A DNA stretch of 64,000 nt, from positions 1-64,000 of the forward strand of contig PBYI01000067.1 in NCBI GenBank assembly GCA_002729525.1, in the 5' to 3' direction. Position 1 is the first letter of the stretch; every line of letters starts with the position of its first letter. The DNA is from Nocardioides sp. (lineage in GTDB: Bacteria > Actinomycetota > Actinomycetes > Propionibacteriales > Nocardioidaceae). The translations under genes and the position numbers were made by a program. The notes beneath the pieces were generated by a model. The model saw only the letters and a list, made by a program, of their open reading frames with translations, made no database searches and had not been told where the DNA came from. This document shows positions 51,495 to 59,828 of the stretch, piece by piece.

Positions 51495-54113
51495 TCAGCC
51501 GCGTCGCTTGGTGCGAGCGGTCGCCTCCGCGGTCGTGGGGTCCTCCGGCCACGGGTGCTTGGGGTAGCGCCCACGCATCTCGGCGCGGACGCCGGCGTAG
51601 GCGTCGGCCCAGAACGACGCGAGGTCGCCGGTGACCGCGAGCGGCCGGCCGGCGGGTGAGAGCAGGTGCAGCACCAGCGGCACCCGCCCACCGGCCAGCG
51701 CGGGAGCCGCGTCCCAGCCGAAGCACTCCTGGAGCTTGACCGCGAGCACCGGGCGCGCCGGGTCGGTGTAGTCGACGCGGTGGTGCGACCCGCTGGGTAC
51801 GGCGACCCGCTCCGGCGCGAGCTCGTCGAGGCGCCCGGCCTCCTGCCAGGGCACCAGTCCGCGCAGTGCCGACCCGACGTCGACGCGGGCCAGGTCGCGG
51901 GCGGTGCGCACCCGGCCGAGCGCGTGGCCCAGCCAGTCGTCGAGCCCGGCCAGCAGCGCGTCGTCGGAGACGTCCGGCCAGGGGTGGTCGAGGGCGGCGT
52001 GGCAGAACGCCAGGCGTCGGCGCAGCGCCCGGGCGCCCTCGGTCCAGGGCAGGGCGTCGAGACCGTCGCGACGCAGCCCGTCGCGGACCGCGGTGGCCAC
52101 GGCGGCGGGCGACGGGTCGCCGATCGGGGTCTCGGTCAGCACCACGGCGCCCAACCGGTCGACCCGGCGGGCACGCACCCGCCCGTCGGTCCAGGTCACC
52201 TCCTCCCCGACGACCCGGTCGGCCGCCGCGGCGGCCAGCGCGAGGTCCTCGGTCAGCGGGGCGGCGCTGCGGACCACGGCGTCGCGGCGGCCCGGCGTAC
52301 GGTCCACGTCGGCGACGGCGAGCCAGTCGACGCCGGCGAAGCCGGCTCCCCCGCCGCCAGCGCCCCCGCGGAGCTCGGCACCGGTGCCGCCGACCATCAC
52401 GAAGGCGTCCGCGGCGCCGTCACGGCGACGGGCCACCCGGTCGGGGTGCGCGAGCGCCACCACCGCCCCGACAGCGAGGTCGTCGGGCAGCTGGTGCTCG
52501 CCACGGGCGTCGCGCAGGTCGGTCGGCAGGGTGTCGCGGAGCCGGTCGACGGCCGCCCGCCACCCCGGTACGTCGCCCCGGCGCCCGACGCGCAGGGCCG
52601 CGACCAGGTCGCCCCCGGGCGCGCGGACGTCCTCGGACAGCAGAGCGACGACCTCGGCAGCCCGGCGGGCGCCCACGACCTCGGCGCCGTCGAGCAGCGC
52701 TCGGGCCAGTCGCGGGTCGGCCGGCACCCGGGCCATGAGTCGACCGCGCGCGGTGATCGCACCGTCGGCGTCGACCGCGCCGAGGGAGCGCAAGGTGCGG
52801 CGAGCGGCGTCGAGCGCGGCGGTGGGCGGCTGGTCGGGCAGCGCGAGGTCGGCCGGGTCGGGCGTGCCCCAGGCGGCGAGCTCGAGCGCGAGACCGGCGA
52901 GGTCGGCGACCGCGACCTCCGGCTGCGGGTGCGCGGGGAGGTGGGCGTGCTCGCTCTCGGTCCAGCAGCGGTGCACGGAGCCGGGCGCCTCGCGGCCGGC
53001 GCGGCCCGCCCGCTGGTCGGCCGCGGCCCGGCTCGCCCGCACGGTCACCAGGCCGCCGAGCCCGCGGCGGTGGTCGGTGCGCGGCTCGCGGGACAGTCCG
53101 GCGTCGACCACGACCCGCACGCCCGGGACGGTCAGCGACGACTCCGCGACCGCGGTGGAGACGACCACCCGTCGCAGCCGTCGCCCGCCCCCTGTCGCAG
53201 GACGCAGCGCACGGTCCTGCTCGGCGGCGGGCAACCGCCCGTGCAGCGGTACGACGTCCGCGTCGGCGCCGGCGCCGGCGAGGGCCCGGACGACCGTGTC
53301 GACCTCGCGCACGCCGGGCACGAAGACCAGCACGTCACCCTCGTCGGCGTCGAGCGCGCGGCGGGCCACCGCGGCGACGTGGTCGAGGAAGCGGGGCGTG
53401 ACCCCGCGGTCGTCCAGCGGGGCGGTGCCCGACGGCGGCGGCGCCCACCGGGTGGCGACCGGGTGCAGCGCGCCGGGCACGTCGACGACCGGGGCCGGCT
53501 CGTCGGACCCGTCCCCCAGCAGGTCGGCGAACCGCCCGGCCTCGACCGTGGCGGACATCGCGACCAGCACGAGGTCGTCGCGCAGCGCCCGCACGTCGAG
53601 GAGCAGCGCCAGGAGCAGGTCGGCGTCCAGCGCTCGCTCGTGCACCTCGTCGAGCACGACGGCGTCGGTGCCGGGCAGCTCGGGGTCGCGCTGCACCCGG
53701 CGCAGGAGGACGCCCGGGGTCACCATCTCGACCCGGGTGCGGGGGCCGGAGCGGCGGTCGCCGCGCACGGCGTACCCGACCGTCTCCCCCACCGGCTCCT
53801 CGAGCAGGCCGGCCAACCGTCGGGCGGCGGCGCGGGCGGCGATGCGGCGCGGCTGGGTCACCACGACCCGGCCGCCGCGTCCGGCGGCGGCGAGCACGTG
53901 CGCCACCGCGGGCGGCACGAGCGTCGTCTTGCCGCTGCCGGGTGGCGCCTGGACGACGGCGACGCCCCGGTCGGTCACGGCCGTAGCGACCGCCTCCAGG
54001 CCGGTGACGACCGGGAGGTCGGGCGGTACGGCGAGCAGCCGGGCCAGCGGGTCGGCCGGCCCGGCAGGCCCAGCAGGCTCGGCAGACCCGGCAGACCCGG
54101 CCACCGGAGTCAC
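51495..54113 (-). CDS. hrpB: ATP-dependent RNA helicase HrpB
   Basis: SF2 DEAH/RHA helicase, 872 residues. Seen are Walker A QAPPGSGKTTLVP, TQPRRIAARAAARRL (Ia), DEVHERALDADLLL (DEVH), SATVEAGRF, VVSTAVAESSLTVPGV and QRAGRAGREAPG, then the HrpB-specific C-terminal region. GTG at 54113 overlaps the pyrC stop (GTGA), so it is translationally coupled to a pyrimidine gene, an unusual context. A Gly/Ser/Ala/Pro repeat (GSAGSAEPAGPAGPADP) opens the protein. Confidence 0.93.
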   Translation of the reverse strand: MTPVAGSAGSAEPAGPAGPADPLARLLAVPPDLPVVTGLEAVATAVTDRGVAVVQAPPGSGKTTLVPPAVAHVLAAAGRGGRVVVTQPRRIAARAAARRLAGLLEEPVGETVGYAVRGDRRSGPRTRVEMVTPGVLLRRVQRDPELPGTDAVVLDEVHERALDADLLLALLLDVRALRDDLVLVAMSATVEAGRFADLLGDGSDEPAPVVDVPGALHPVATRWAPPPSGTAPLDDRGVTPRFLDHVAAVARRALDADEGDVLVFVPGVREVDTVVRALAGAGADADVVPLHGRLPAAEQDRALRPATGGGRRLRRVVVSTAVAESSLTVPGVRVVVDAGLSREPRTDHRRGLGGLVTVRASRAAADQRAGRAGREAPGSVHRCWTESEHAHLPAHPQPEVAVADLAGLALELAAWGTPDPADLALPDQPPTAALDAARRTLRSLGAVDADGAITARGRLMARVPADPRLARALLDGAEVVGARRAAEVVALLSEDVRAPGGDLVAALRVGRRGDVPGWRAAVDRLRDTLPTDLRDARGEHQLPDDLAVGAVVALAHPDRVARRRDGAADAFVMVGGTGAELRGGAGGGGAGFAGVDWLAVADVDRTPGRRDAVVRSAAPLTEDLALAAAAADRVVGEEVTWTDGRVRARRVDRLGAVVLTETPIGDPSPAAVATAVRDGLRRDGLDALPWTEGARALRRRLAFCHAALDHPWPDVSDDALLAGLDDWLGHALGRVRTARDLARVDVGSALRGLVPWQEAGRLDELAPERVAVPSGSHHRVDYTDPARPVLAVKLQECFGWDAAPALAGGRVPLVLHLLSPAGRPLAVTGDLASFWADAYAGVRAEMRGRYPKHPWPEDPTTAEATARTKRRG

Positions 54114-55459
54114 ACGAGCGCGCCGTCGAGCACCGTCGGGGTGCCCCGCAGGAACGTCGCGCGCACGGCGGCGCCGAACCGGCGGCCGTCGTACGGGTTG
54201 TTGCGCGAGAGCGAGACCGAGGCGTCCCGGTCGACGGTGATGTCGGCGGAGGGGTCGACGAGCACCAGGTTGGCCGGCGCGCCGACCTCGAGCCCGCGGC
54301 CCTGCCGGTCGAGACCGGCGATCTCGGCCGGTCGCGACGACATGACGCGCGCGACGTCGGCCCAGGTCAGCAGTCCGGGCTCGACCATGACCGACGCGAC
54401 GACCGACAGCGCGGTCTCCAGACCGAGCATGCCGAAGGCGGCGTCGACGAAGGCGTGCTGCTTGTCGTGGCGGGCGTGCGGGGCGTGGTCGGTGGCGACG
54501 ACGTCGATGGTGCCGTCGGCCAGCGCCTCGCGCAGCGCGAGCACGTCCTCCTCCGGCCGCAGCGGCGGGTTGACCTTGTACGTCGGGTCGTAGCCGCCGT
54601 TCGCGGTCGCCAGCAGGTCGGTGGTGAGGAGCAGGTGGTGCGGGGTGACCTCGGCGGTCACCGGGTAGCCCTGCGCCTTGGCCCAGCGCAGCACCTCGAC
54701 GGTGCCGGCGGTGGAGGCGTGCGCGACGTGCACCCGGCTGCCGGTGTGCCGGGCCAGCATGACGTCGCGGGCGACGACCACCTCCTCGGCAACACCGGGC
54801 CAACCCGGTAGGCCGAGGCGGCCCGAGAGCTCGCCCTCGTGGCAGCAGGCGGTCGGACCGGCGAGGTCGGGGTCCTGGGAGTGCTGGGAGATGACCCCGC
54901 CGAAGGCCTTGACGTACTCCAGAGCCCGGCGCATCACGCGCGGGTTGGCGACGCAGCGACCGTCGTCGGAGAACACCTTCACCGCGGCCCGCGAGCGGTG
55001 CATCAGGCCGAGCTCGGCGAGCTCCTCGCCGCCCAGACCGCGGGTGACGGCGCCGACCGGGTGGACGTCGACCAGACCCGCGGCGACGCCGAGGTCGTGC
55101 ACGTGCTCGGCTGCCTCGGCGGTGTCGGTGACCGGCGTGGTGTTGGCCATCGCCAGCACGGCGGTGTAGCCACCGACGGCCGCGGCGCGCGAGCCGCTGG
55201 CCACCGTCTCGGCGTCCTCGCGGCCGGGCTGGCGCAGGTGGGTGTGCAGGTCGACGAGGCCCGGGAGGGCGACCATGCCGTCGGCGTCGACGACGCGCGC
55301 ACCGTCGGTGTCCCCGAGCTCGCCCGGACCGCCCACCGCGGCCACCACGCCGTCGCGCAGCAGCAGGTCGGCGGTGCGCTCGCCGAGCACGGAGGCGCCG
55401 CGCACCAGCACGACGTCCGGGCCGCCGGTGTCGGTCCTGGGCTGCGAGTGGGTGCTCAT
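54110..55459 (-). CDS. pyrC: Dihydroorotase
   Basis: Cyclises carbamoyl aspartate; amidohydrolase superfamily, 449 residues, the larger DHOase type found in operons with an active PyrB. Metal and catalytic motifs: GLVDLHTHLRQPG (HxH), VHVAHASTAGTVE, TAEVTPHHLLLT and VATDHAPHA. ATG at 55459 overlaps the pyrB stop (ATGA). Confidence 0.96.
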   Translation of the reverse strand: MSTHSQPRTDTGGPDVVLVRGASVLGERTADLLLRDGVVAAVGGPGELGDTDGARVVDADGMVALPGLVDLHTHLRQPGREDAETVASGSRAAAVGGYTAVLAMANTTPVTDTAEAAEHVHDLGVAAGLVDVHPVGAVTRGLGGEELAELGLMHRSRAAVKVFSDDGRCVANPRVMRRALEYVKAFGGVISQHSQDPDLAGPTACCHEGELSGRLGLPGWPGVAEEVVVARDVMLARHTGSRVHVAHASTAGTVEVLRWAKAQGYPVTAEVTPHHLLLTTDLLATANGGYDPTYKVNPPLRPEEDVLALREALADGTIDVVATDHAPHARHDKQHAFVDAAFGMLGLETALSVVASVMVEPGLLTWADVARVMSSRPAEIAGLDRQGRGLEVGAPANLVLVDPSADITVDRDASVSLSRNNPYDGRRFGAAVRATFLRGTPTVLDGALV

Positions 55460-56388
55460 GCGTTCTCCTCGCCGGCGAGCAGGTGGTAGAGGATCGCCAT
55501 CCGGACCGCGACGCCGGCCGAGACCTGGTCGAGGACGACCGACTGTGCGGCGTCCGCGGCGTCGGCGGCGATCTCCAGGCCGCGGTTCATCGGGCCGGGG
55601 TGGCAGATCGGTACGTCGGGGCCGAGCACACCGAGCCGGTCGCGGGTGAGTCCGTAGCCGACGGTGTACTCGCGCGGCGTCGGGAAGAACCCGCCGCTCA
55701 TCCGCTCCTTCTGGACCCGCAGCATCATCACGGCGTCCGCGGTCGGGAGCACCTCGTCGAGGTCCCAGGACAGCGCGAACCCGTCGGCCTGCGACCACGG
55801 CGTCACCCCGCTGGGCATGAGCGTCGGCGGGGCCACGGCGGTGACCCGGGCGCCGAGCTTGAGCAGCAGCTTGACGTTGCTGCGGAAGACCCGGCTGTGG
55901 GTGAGGTCGCCGACGATCGCGACGTGCCTGCCCTCCAGCGGGCCGATCCGGCGCTGGAGCGTGTAGGCGTCCAGCAGCGCCTGGCTGGGGTGCTCGTGCG
56001 TGCCGTCGCCGGCGTTGACGACCGCTGCGTCGACCCACTGCGAGACCTGGTGCGCCGCACCGCTGGCGGCGTGCCGCATCACCAGCGCGTCGACGCCCAT
56101 GGCGCAGATGGTGAGCACGGTGTCGCGCAGGCTCTCGCCCTTGGACGCCGAGGAGCCCTTGCCGGTGATGTTGATCGTGTCGGCCGAGAGCCACTTGCCG
56201 GCGATCTCGAAGCTCGACCGGGTGCGGGTGGAGTCCTCGAAGAAGAGGTTGATGACGGTGCGGCCGCGCAGTGCGGGCAGCTTCTTGACCTCGCGGTGCT
56301 GGACGTCGTGCATCTCGGCGGCCGTCGCGAACAGCGTGGCCGCGTCGTCGGCGCTCACGTCGTCGATGGAGAGCAGGTGCTTCCTCAC
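55456..56388 (-). CDS. pyrB: Aspartate carbamoyltransferase catalytic subunit
   Basis: Commits carbamoyl phosphate to pyrimidines. The 310-residue protein has the carbamoyl-phosphate motif FFEDSTRTRSSFE (STRTR intact, unlike ArgF), SKGESLRDT, and HPGPMNRGLE. No pyrI regulatory-subunit gene is present. GTG at 56388 overlaps the pyrR stop (GTGA). Confidence 0.96.
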   Translation of the reverse strand: MRKHLLSIDDVSADDAATLFATAAEMHDVQHREVKKLPALRGRTVINLFFEDSTRTRSSFEIAGKWLSADTINITGKGSSASKGESLRDTVLTICAMGVDALVMRHAASGAAHQVSQWVDAAVVNAGDGTHEHPSQALLDAYTLQRRIGPLEGRHVAIVGDLTHSRVFRSNVKLLLKLGARVTAVAPPTLMPSGVTPWSQADGFALSWDLDEVLPTADAVMMLRVQKERMSGGFFPTPREYTVGYGLTRDRLGVLGPDVPICHPGPMNRGLEIAADAADAAQSVVLDQVSAGVAVRMAILYHLLAGEENA

Positions 56389-57017
56389 GAGTCGCTCCCC
56401 ACCCGGCTGGGCCGGTCGTCGTCGGCGTCGGCGATCCAGACGCCCTCGACGCCGTCGAGCTCCGCCAGGCGCACCATCACCCGCTCGGTGCGGGCGCTGG
56501 GGAGGTTCTTGCCGACGTGGTCGGCGCGGATCGGCAGCTGGTGGTGCCCGCGGTCGACCAGCACGGCGAGCCGGACGACGTCCGGGCGGCCGAGGTCGTT
56601 CATCGCGTCGAGGGCCGAGCGCACCGTCCGGCCGGAGTAGAGGACGTCGTCGACGAGCACGACCGTGCGGCCGTCGAGGGTGGGGACGGGGATCTCGGTG
56701 CGCTGCGGCCCGCGGGCGGGGTGGCGCCGCAGGTCGTCGCGGTACATCGTCACGTCGAGCGAGCCGACCGGCACCTCGACGCCCTCGGTCGACCGGATCC
56801 GGTCGGCGATGCGCTGGGCGAGCGGGACACCGCGGCTCGGGATGCCGAGCAGCACCAGGTCGCCGGCGCCCTTGTTGCGCTCGAGGATCTCGTGGGAGAT
56901 GCGGGTCAGGGCTCGGGCGACGTCGCGCTCGTCGAGGACCACGCGGCCGTCGGGGGTCTCGCCGGACGGCGGCGCCGGCAGGTCGCCCTGCCCGGGGGTG
57001 CGATCGGGTGCGGACAC
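56385..57017 (-). CDS. pyrR: Bifunctional pyr operon regulator/uracil phosphoribosyltransferase
   Basis: UMP-responsive RNA-binding regulator of pyr genes. The 210-residue protein has the PRTase core with TVVLVDDVLYSGRTVRSALDAM (PRPP motif), DVTMYRDDL and an N-terminal extension of about 25 residues (GDLPAPPSGETPDGR). GTG at 57017 is 11 bases from GGAGG. Its leader carries the same PyrR-binding loop as carA, implying autoregulation and control of carA in trans. Confidence 0.96.
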   Translation of the reverse strand: MSAPDRTPGQGDLPAPPSGETPDGRVVLDERDVARALTRISHEILERNKGAGDLVLLGIPSRGVPLAQRIADRIRSTEGVEVPVGSLDVTMYRDDLRRHPARGPQRTEIPVPTLDGRTVVLVDDVLYSGRTVRSALDAMNDLGRPDVVRLAVLVDRGHHQLPIRADHVGKNLPSARTERVMVRLAELDGVEGVWIADADDDRPSRVGSDS

Positions 57018-57037
57018 GCGCTCGCGGACCTCCTTCT

Positions 57038-57053
57038 CCGCCTCACGGGACGG
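57038..57053 (-). promoter_or_regulatory. Predicted PyrR-binding loop before pyrR
   Basis: CCG-loop-CGG with loop TCCCGTGAGG, one base different from the carA loop, followed immediately by AGAAGGAGG, the pyrR ribosome site. Same layout as at 51028. Confidence 0.78.
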
Positions 57054-57083
57054 CTCGTTAAAGGATGTCGGTACGTGCCGGTG

Positions 57084-57092
57084 ACCCTAGCA
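57084..57092 (-). promoter_or_regulatory. Extended -10 promoter of pyrR-pyrB-pyrC-hrpB
   Basis: Minus-strand TGC-TAGGGT (TAGGGT at 57084-57089) inside the string GCTGCTAGGGTC shared with the carA promoter. The leader before the pyrR GTG is about 60 bases. The palindrome at 57097 occupies the -35 area. Confidence 0.6.
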
Positions 57093-57096
57093 GCGC

Positions 57097-57124
57097 CGAG
57101 CCGTCGTACATGTACGACGGCTCG
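57097..57124. repeat. Palindromic repeat, perfect 28-bp version
   Basis: Arms CGAGCCGTCGTA (57097-57108) and TACGACGGCTCG (57113-57124) around CATG; the entire 28 bases are a perfect palindrome. Compared with the unit at 15513, both outer arms changed together to keep pairing. It starts 15 bases after the stop of the quinone oxidoreductase gene and overlaps the expected -35 of pyrR. Confidence 0.85.
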
Positions 57125-57138
57125 ACGCCGTGAGCGGG

Positions 57139-58149
57139 TCAGTCGAGGTCGAGCAGGACCTTGCCGACGGCGCCGGCCTCGACGGCGTCGTGCGCCGCGG
57201 CGGTCTCGGCGAGCGGGTAGTGGTGCAGCGGCAGGCCGGCGTCCTGGCCGACGCACAGCGCGCCGGCCGCGACGGCTGCGGTGACGTCCTCGACCGCGTG
57301 CGCGAGCAGACCCGGCTCGAGGGTGTAGAGGATGACGAACTGGAAGCGCAGGTTGCGGCTGAAGGTCTCGCGCAGCGGCAGCACCAGCTCGTTGCCGCCG
57401 TTGTTGGCGTACACCGCCACGGTGCCGTGCACCCGCGTCACCGCCAGGTCGAGCGCGGCGTTGGTGGCGGGGGCGACCTCGACGACGAGGTCGACGCCGT
57501 CCGGGGCGACCGCCAGCACCTGGCGGGTGGTCTCCTCGACGCCGTCGGTGTAGTCGACGACGTGGTGGGCGCCGGCGGCCCGGGCCAGCGCGGCCTTCGC
57601 GTCGCTGCTCACCGTGGTGACGACGGTGGAGCCGGCCCAGCGGGCGAGCTGGATCGCGGCGTTGCCGACCGCGCCCGCTCCACCGGCGACCAGCACAGTG
57701 GTGCCGTCGAGGGCGCCGGGCCCGAGCCGGTCGACGTCCCCCGACGTCAGGGCACGGTGCGCGGTGACGGCCGGCACACCGAGCGAGGCACCCAGGTCGT
57801 ACGACGCCCCGTCGGGCAGCGGCACGACGTGGTCCGCGGGCTGCACCGTGAGCTCGGCGGCCGTGCCGATCGGCCGGCCGTGCTGGGCGAGCACCAGCCA
57901 CACCCGGTCGCCCGGGCGGACGTGCTCGACACCCTCCCCCACGGCCTCGACGACGCCGGCGCCGTCCTGGCCGGGCGACACCTCGTCGTGGCCGCGCATG
58001 GCGCCGGCGCGGAACTTCCAGTCGGTCGGGTTGACCCCGGACCGCACGACGCGGACCAGGACCTCGCCCGGCCCGGGCGCGGGGTCGGGCCGCTCGACGA
58101 GCGACAGGACGGACGACGGGCCGGTCTCGGTGTAGACGACTGCACGCAT
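57139..58149 (-). CDS. NADPH:quinone reductase-like zinc-independent alcohol dehydrogenase superfamily protein
   Basis: Medium-chain dehydrogenase/reductase, 336 residues. The N-terminal GroES-like domain starts MRAVVYTETGPSSVLSLVERPDP; GQDGAGVVEAVGEGVEHVRPGDRVW is the family signature; the cofactor motif is LVAGGAGAVGNAAIQLARWAG (about residue 150). No structural zinc cysteines, so the zinc-independent quinone-oxidoreductase group. ATG at 58149 with GGGACGG upstream. Flanked on both sides by the palindromic repeats. Substrate unknown. Confidence 0.92.
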   Translation of the reverse strand: MRAVVYTETGPSSVLSLVERPDPAPGPGEVLVRVVRSGVNPTDWKFRAGAMRGHDEVSPGQDGAGVVEAVGEGVEHVRPGDRVWLVLAQHGRPIGTAAELTVQPADHVVPLPDGASYDLGASLGVPAVTAHRALTSGDVDRLGPGALDGTTVLVAGGAGAVGNAAIQLARWAGSTVVTTVSSDAKAALARAAGAHHVVDYTDGVEETTRQVLAVAPDGVDLVVEVAPATNAALDLAVTRVHGTVAVYANNGGNELVLPLRETFSRNLRFQFVILYTLEPGLLAHAVEDVTAAVAAGALCVGQDAGLPLHHYPLAETAAAHDAVEAGAVGKVLLDLD

Positions 58150-58192
58150 GTCCGTCCCAGCGTCATCGAGCGCCGCGTTGTTCCGTCCCTGG

Positions 58193-58253
58193 ATCGACCC
58201 GGCGCAAACGTGCGCCGGGTCGATGCCGAGCGGCACACGTTTGCGCCGGGTCG
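58193..58253. repeat. Two palindromic repeat units 3' of the ParA-like gene
   Basis: Unit 1 (58193-58224): a 14-bp perfect stem with arms ATCGACCCGGCGCA/TGCGCCGGGTCGAT around AACG. Unit 2 (58227-58253): loop inverted to CGTT, right arm TGCGCCGGGTCG intact, left arm degenerate. They begin three bases after the stop of the ParA-like gene, the same placement as the other copies. Confidence 0.85.
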
Positions 58254-58256
58254 GTC

Positions 58257-59735
58257 TCAGAGGGCCTCGGCCATCCCGGCGCAGGCGTGCAGCCACGACA
58301 TCCGGGTGTCGCGGGACAGCAGGTGGTAGGGCACCACCGAGCCGGAGACCAGCGACGCGTCGTACGGGACCCGGTAGACGCCGCGGGTGCGCTGCTCGTA
58401 GACGTCGACCAGGTCGGAGGCGAGCTGCTCGTCGACCTTCGGCGACGGGTCGGACAGCACCGTCACGGTCTTGCGCTTGAGGTCGCCGATGCCGGCGTCC
58501 TGGAGCGCGTCGAGCATCCACAGACCGCTGTAGCCGGTGTCCTCGCGGACGGTGCTGGTGACGACCAGCAGGTCGGCGGACTGGGCGGAGGCCAGCCAGT
58601 TCTCGGCGCGCATGTTGTTGCCGGTGTCGACGAGGATCACCCGGTAGAAGCGCTGGAGCAGCTTGTGCACCTCGGCGTAGTCGTCGGCGTGGATCGTGCC
58701 GGTGACGCCCGCCCGCTCGTCCGAGGCGAGCACGTCGAAGTGGGCGTCGCCCTGGCTGCGCACGAACGCGCCGAGGTCGCCGATGCGCGACTGGTAGACG
58801 TCCTCGAACTTCCCGAGGTCCTCGAGCAGCTCCCGGGTGGTGTTGCGATGGGCGCCGCGCTGGCCACGGATGCCGAGGGTGCCGCGGGTCTCGTTGTTGT
58901 CCCACGCGACCACGCCGCCACCCCGGACGGTGCCGAAGGTGTAGCCGGCGGCGAGCACACCCGTGGTCTTGGCCGCGCCGCCCTTGGGGTTGACGAAGGC
59001 GATCGTGCGCGGACCGTCGAAGTCGCGCTGGATGGCGGACCGGTCGCGCTCGTAGGCCTGCTCCTTCGGGCCCATCCGCGGCGTCACCAGGCCGCCGGTC
59101 ATCCGGTGGACGGCGCCCTGCCAGCCCCACGTCGGGGGGCCGCTGGGCTTGTCGGCGTCGCGACGATCGAGGAAGTCGGTGGCGGTCATGAACCGCGGCG
59201 GCTCGGACCCCGCGGCCTCCGGCTGCGGCGGGGCCGACCGGGCAGGCTGCGGCGGGGCCGACCGGGCAGGCTGCGGCGGCTCGGCCTGCGGCTGCCCCAC
59301 CTGCGGCGGCGCGGCGGGAGGAGCCGACGGCGGAGGACCGGCGGGCCGCGTCGCGGCCGGCGGACCGGCCGGCGGTGCCTGCAGAGCGGGCCGCACCACG
59401 GTGGCGTCGGCCGGGGGCTCCGCGGCGGCCTCGGGCTGAGCGGGCTGCTGCTGCCCGGGCCAGCCCGGGATCGGGTCGCTCAGCGGGTCGGCCAGCCGGT
59501 CGGCGCGCAGTCCGCCGTACGCCGGGGGCTGCTGCGGCGCGGCCTGCTGCGGCGCGGCGGACGCCGGCGGGTGCTGGGGCTGGCCGGACTGGCTGGACTG
59601 GCTGGACTGGCTGGACTGGCTGGACTGGCCGGCCTCGCCGGGCAGCTGCGCCCGGGCGTACGCCTCGAGCTCCTCCGGCGTGTAGAGCCGGTCGCTGGTC
59701 TCGCTGCGGTAGTCGGTGCGGCTGGGCTCGGACAT
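58257..59735 (-). CDS. ParA/MinD-family ATPase with Pro/Gln-rich N-terminus (EspI-like)
   Basis: 492 residues. Residues of about 33-180 are low-complexity Ser/Gln/Pro/Ala, with a SSQ repeat and a doubled PPQPARSA. A PPTWGWQGAVHRMTGG segment (about 200-215), seen in type VII secretion-associated MinD-like proteins, precedes the deviant Walker A NPKGGAAKTT (about 249-258). Later come VVAWDNNETRGTLG, VILVDTGNNMRAENW (switch II) and LLVVTSTVREDTG. No esx genes lie nearby, so a T7SS link is an inference. ATG at 59735 has GAGGAG upstream. Likely a cytosolic or membrane-peripheral ATPase. Confidence 0.85.
   Translation of the reverse strand: MSEPSRTDYRSETSDRLYTPEELEAYARAQLPGEAGQSSQSSQSSQSSQSGQPQHPPASAAPQQAAPQQPPAYGGLRADRLADPLSDPIPGWPGQQQPAQPEAAAEPPADATVVRPALQAPPAGPPAATRPAGPPPSAPPAAPPQVGQPQAEPPQPARSAPPQPARSAPPQPEAAGSEPPRFMTATDFLDRRDADKPSGPPTWGWQGAVHRMTGGLVTPRMGPKEQAYERDRSAIQRDFDGPRTIAFVNPKGGAAKTTGVLAAGYTFGTVRGGGVVAWDNNETRGTLGIRGQRGAHRNTTRELLEDLGKFEDVYQSRIGDLGAFVRSQGDAHFDVLASDERAGVTGTIHADDYAEVHKLLQRFYRVILVDTGNNMRAENWLASAQSADLLVVTSTVREDTGYSGLWMLDALQDAGIGDLKRKTVTVLSDPSPKVDEQLASDLVDVYEQRTRGVYRVPYDASLVSGSVVPYHLLSRDTRMSWLHACAGMAEAL
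59586..59630 (-). repeat. 9-bp tandem repeat in the ParA-like gene
   Basis: Five copies of the 9-base unit GGACTGGCT on the plus strand (last copy ends GCC), encoding Ser-Gln-Ser steps in the disordered N-terminus. In-frame copy-number change would alter linker length without frameshift. Confidence 0.9.
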
Positions 59736-59828
59736 CAGGCTCCTCGCGGGGCGTGGGGGCACGGCGCCTCACGGCGCGTCGTCGTCCTGCCCGGTCGCCC
59801 GACGGTCAAACCTCGTCGAACGGGTCCC

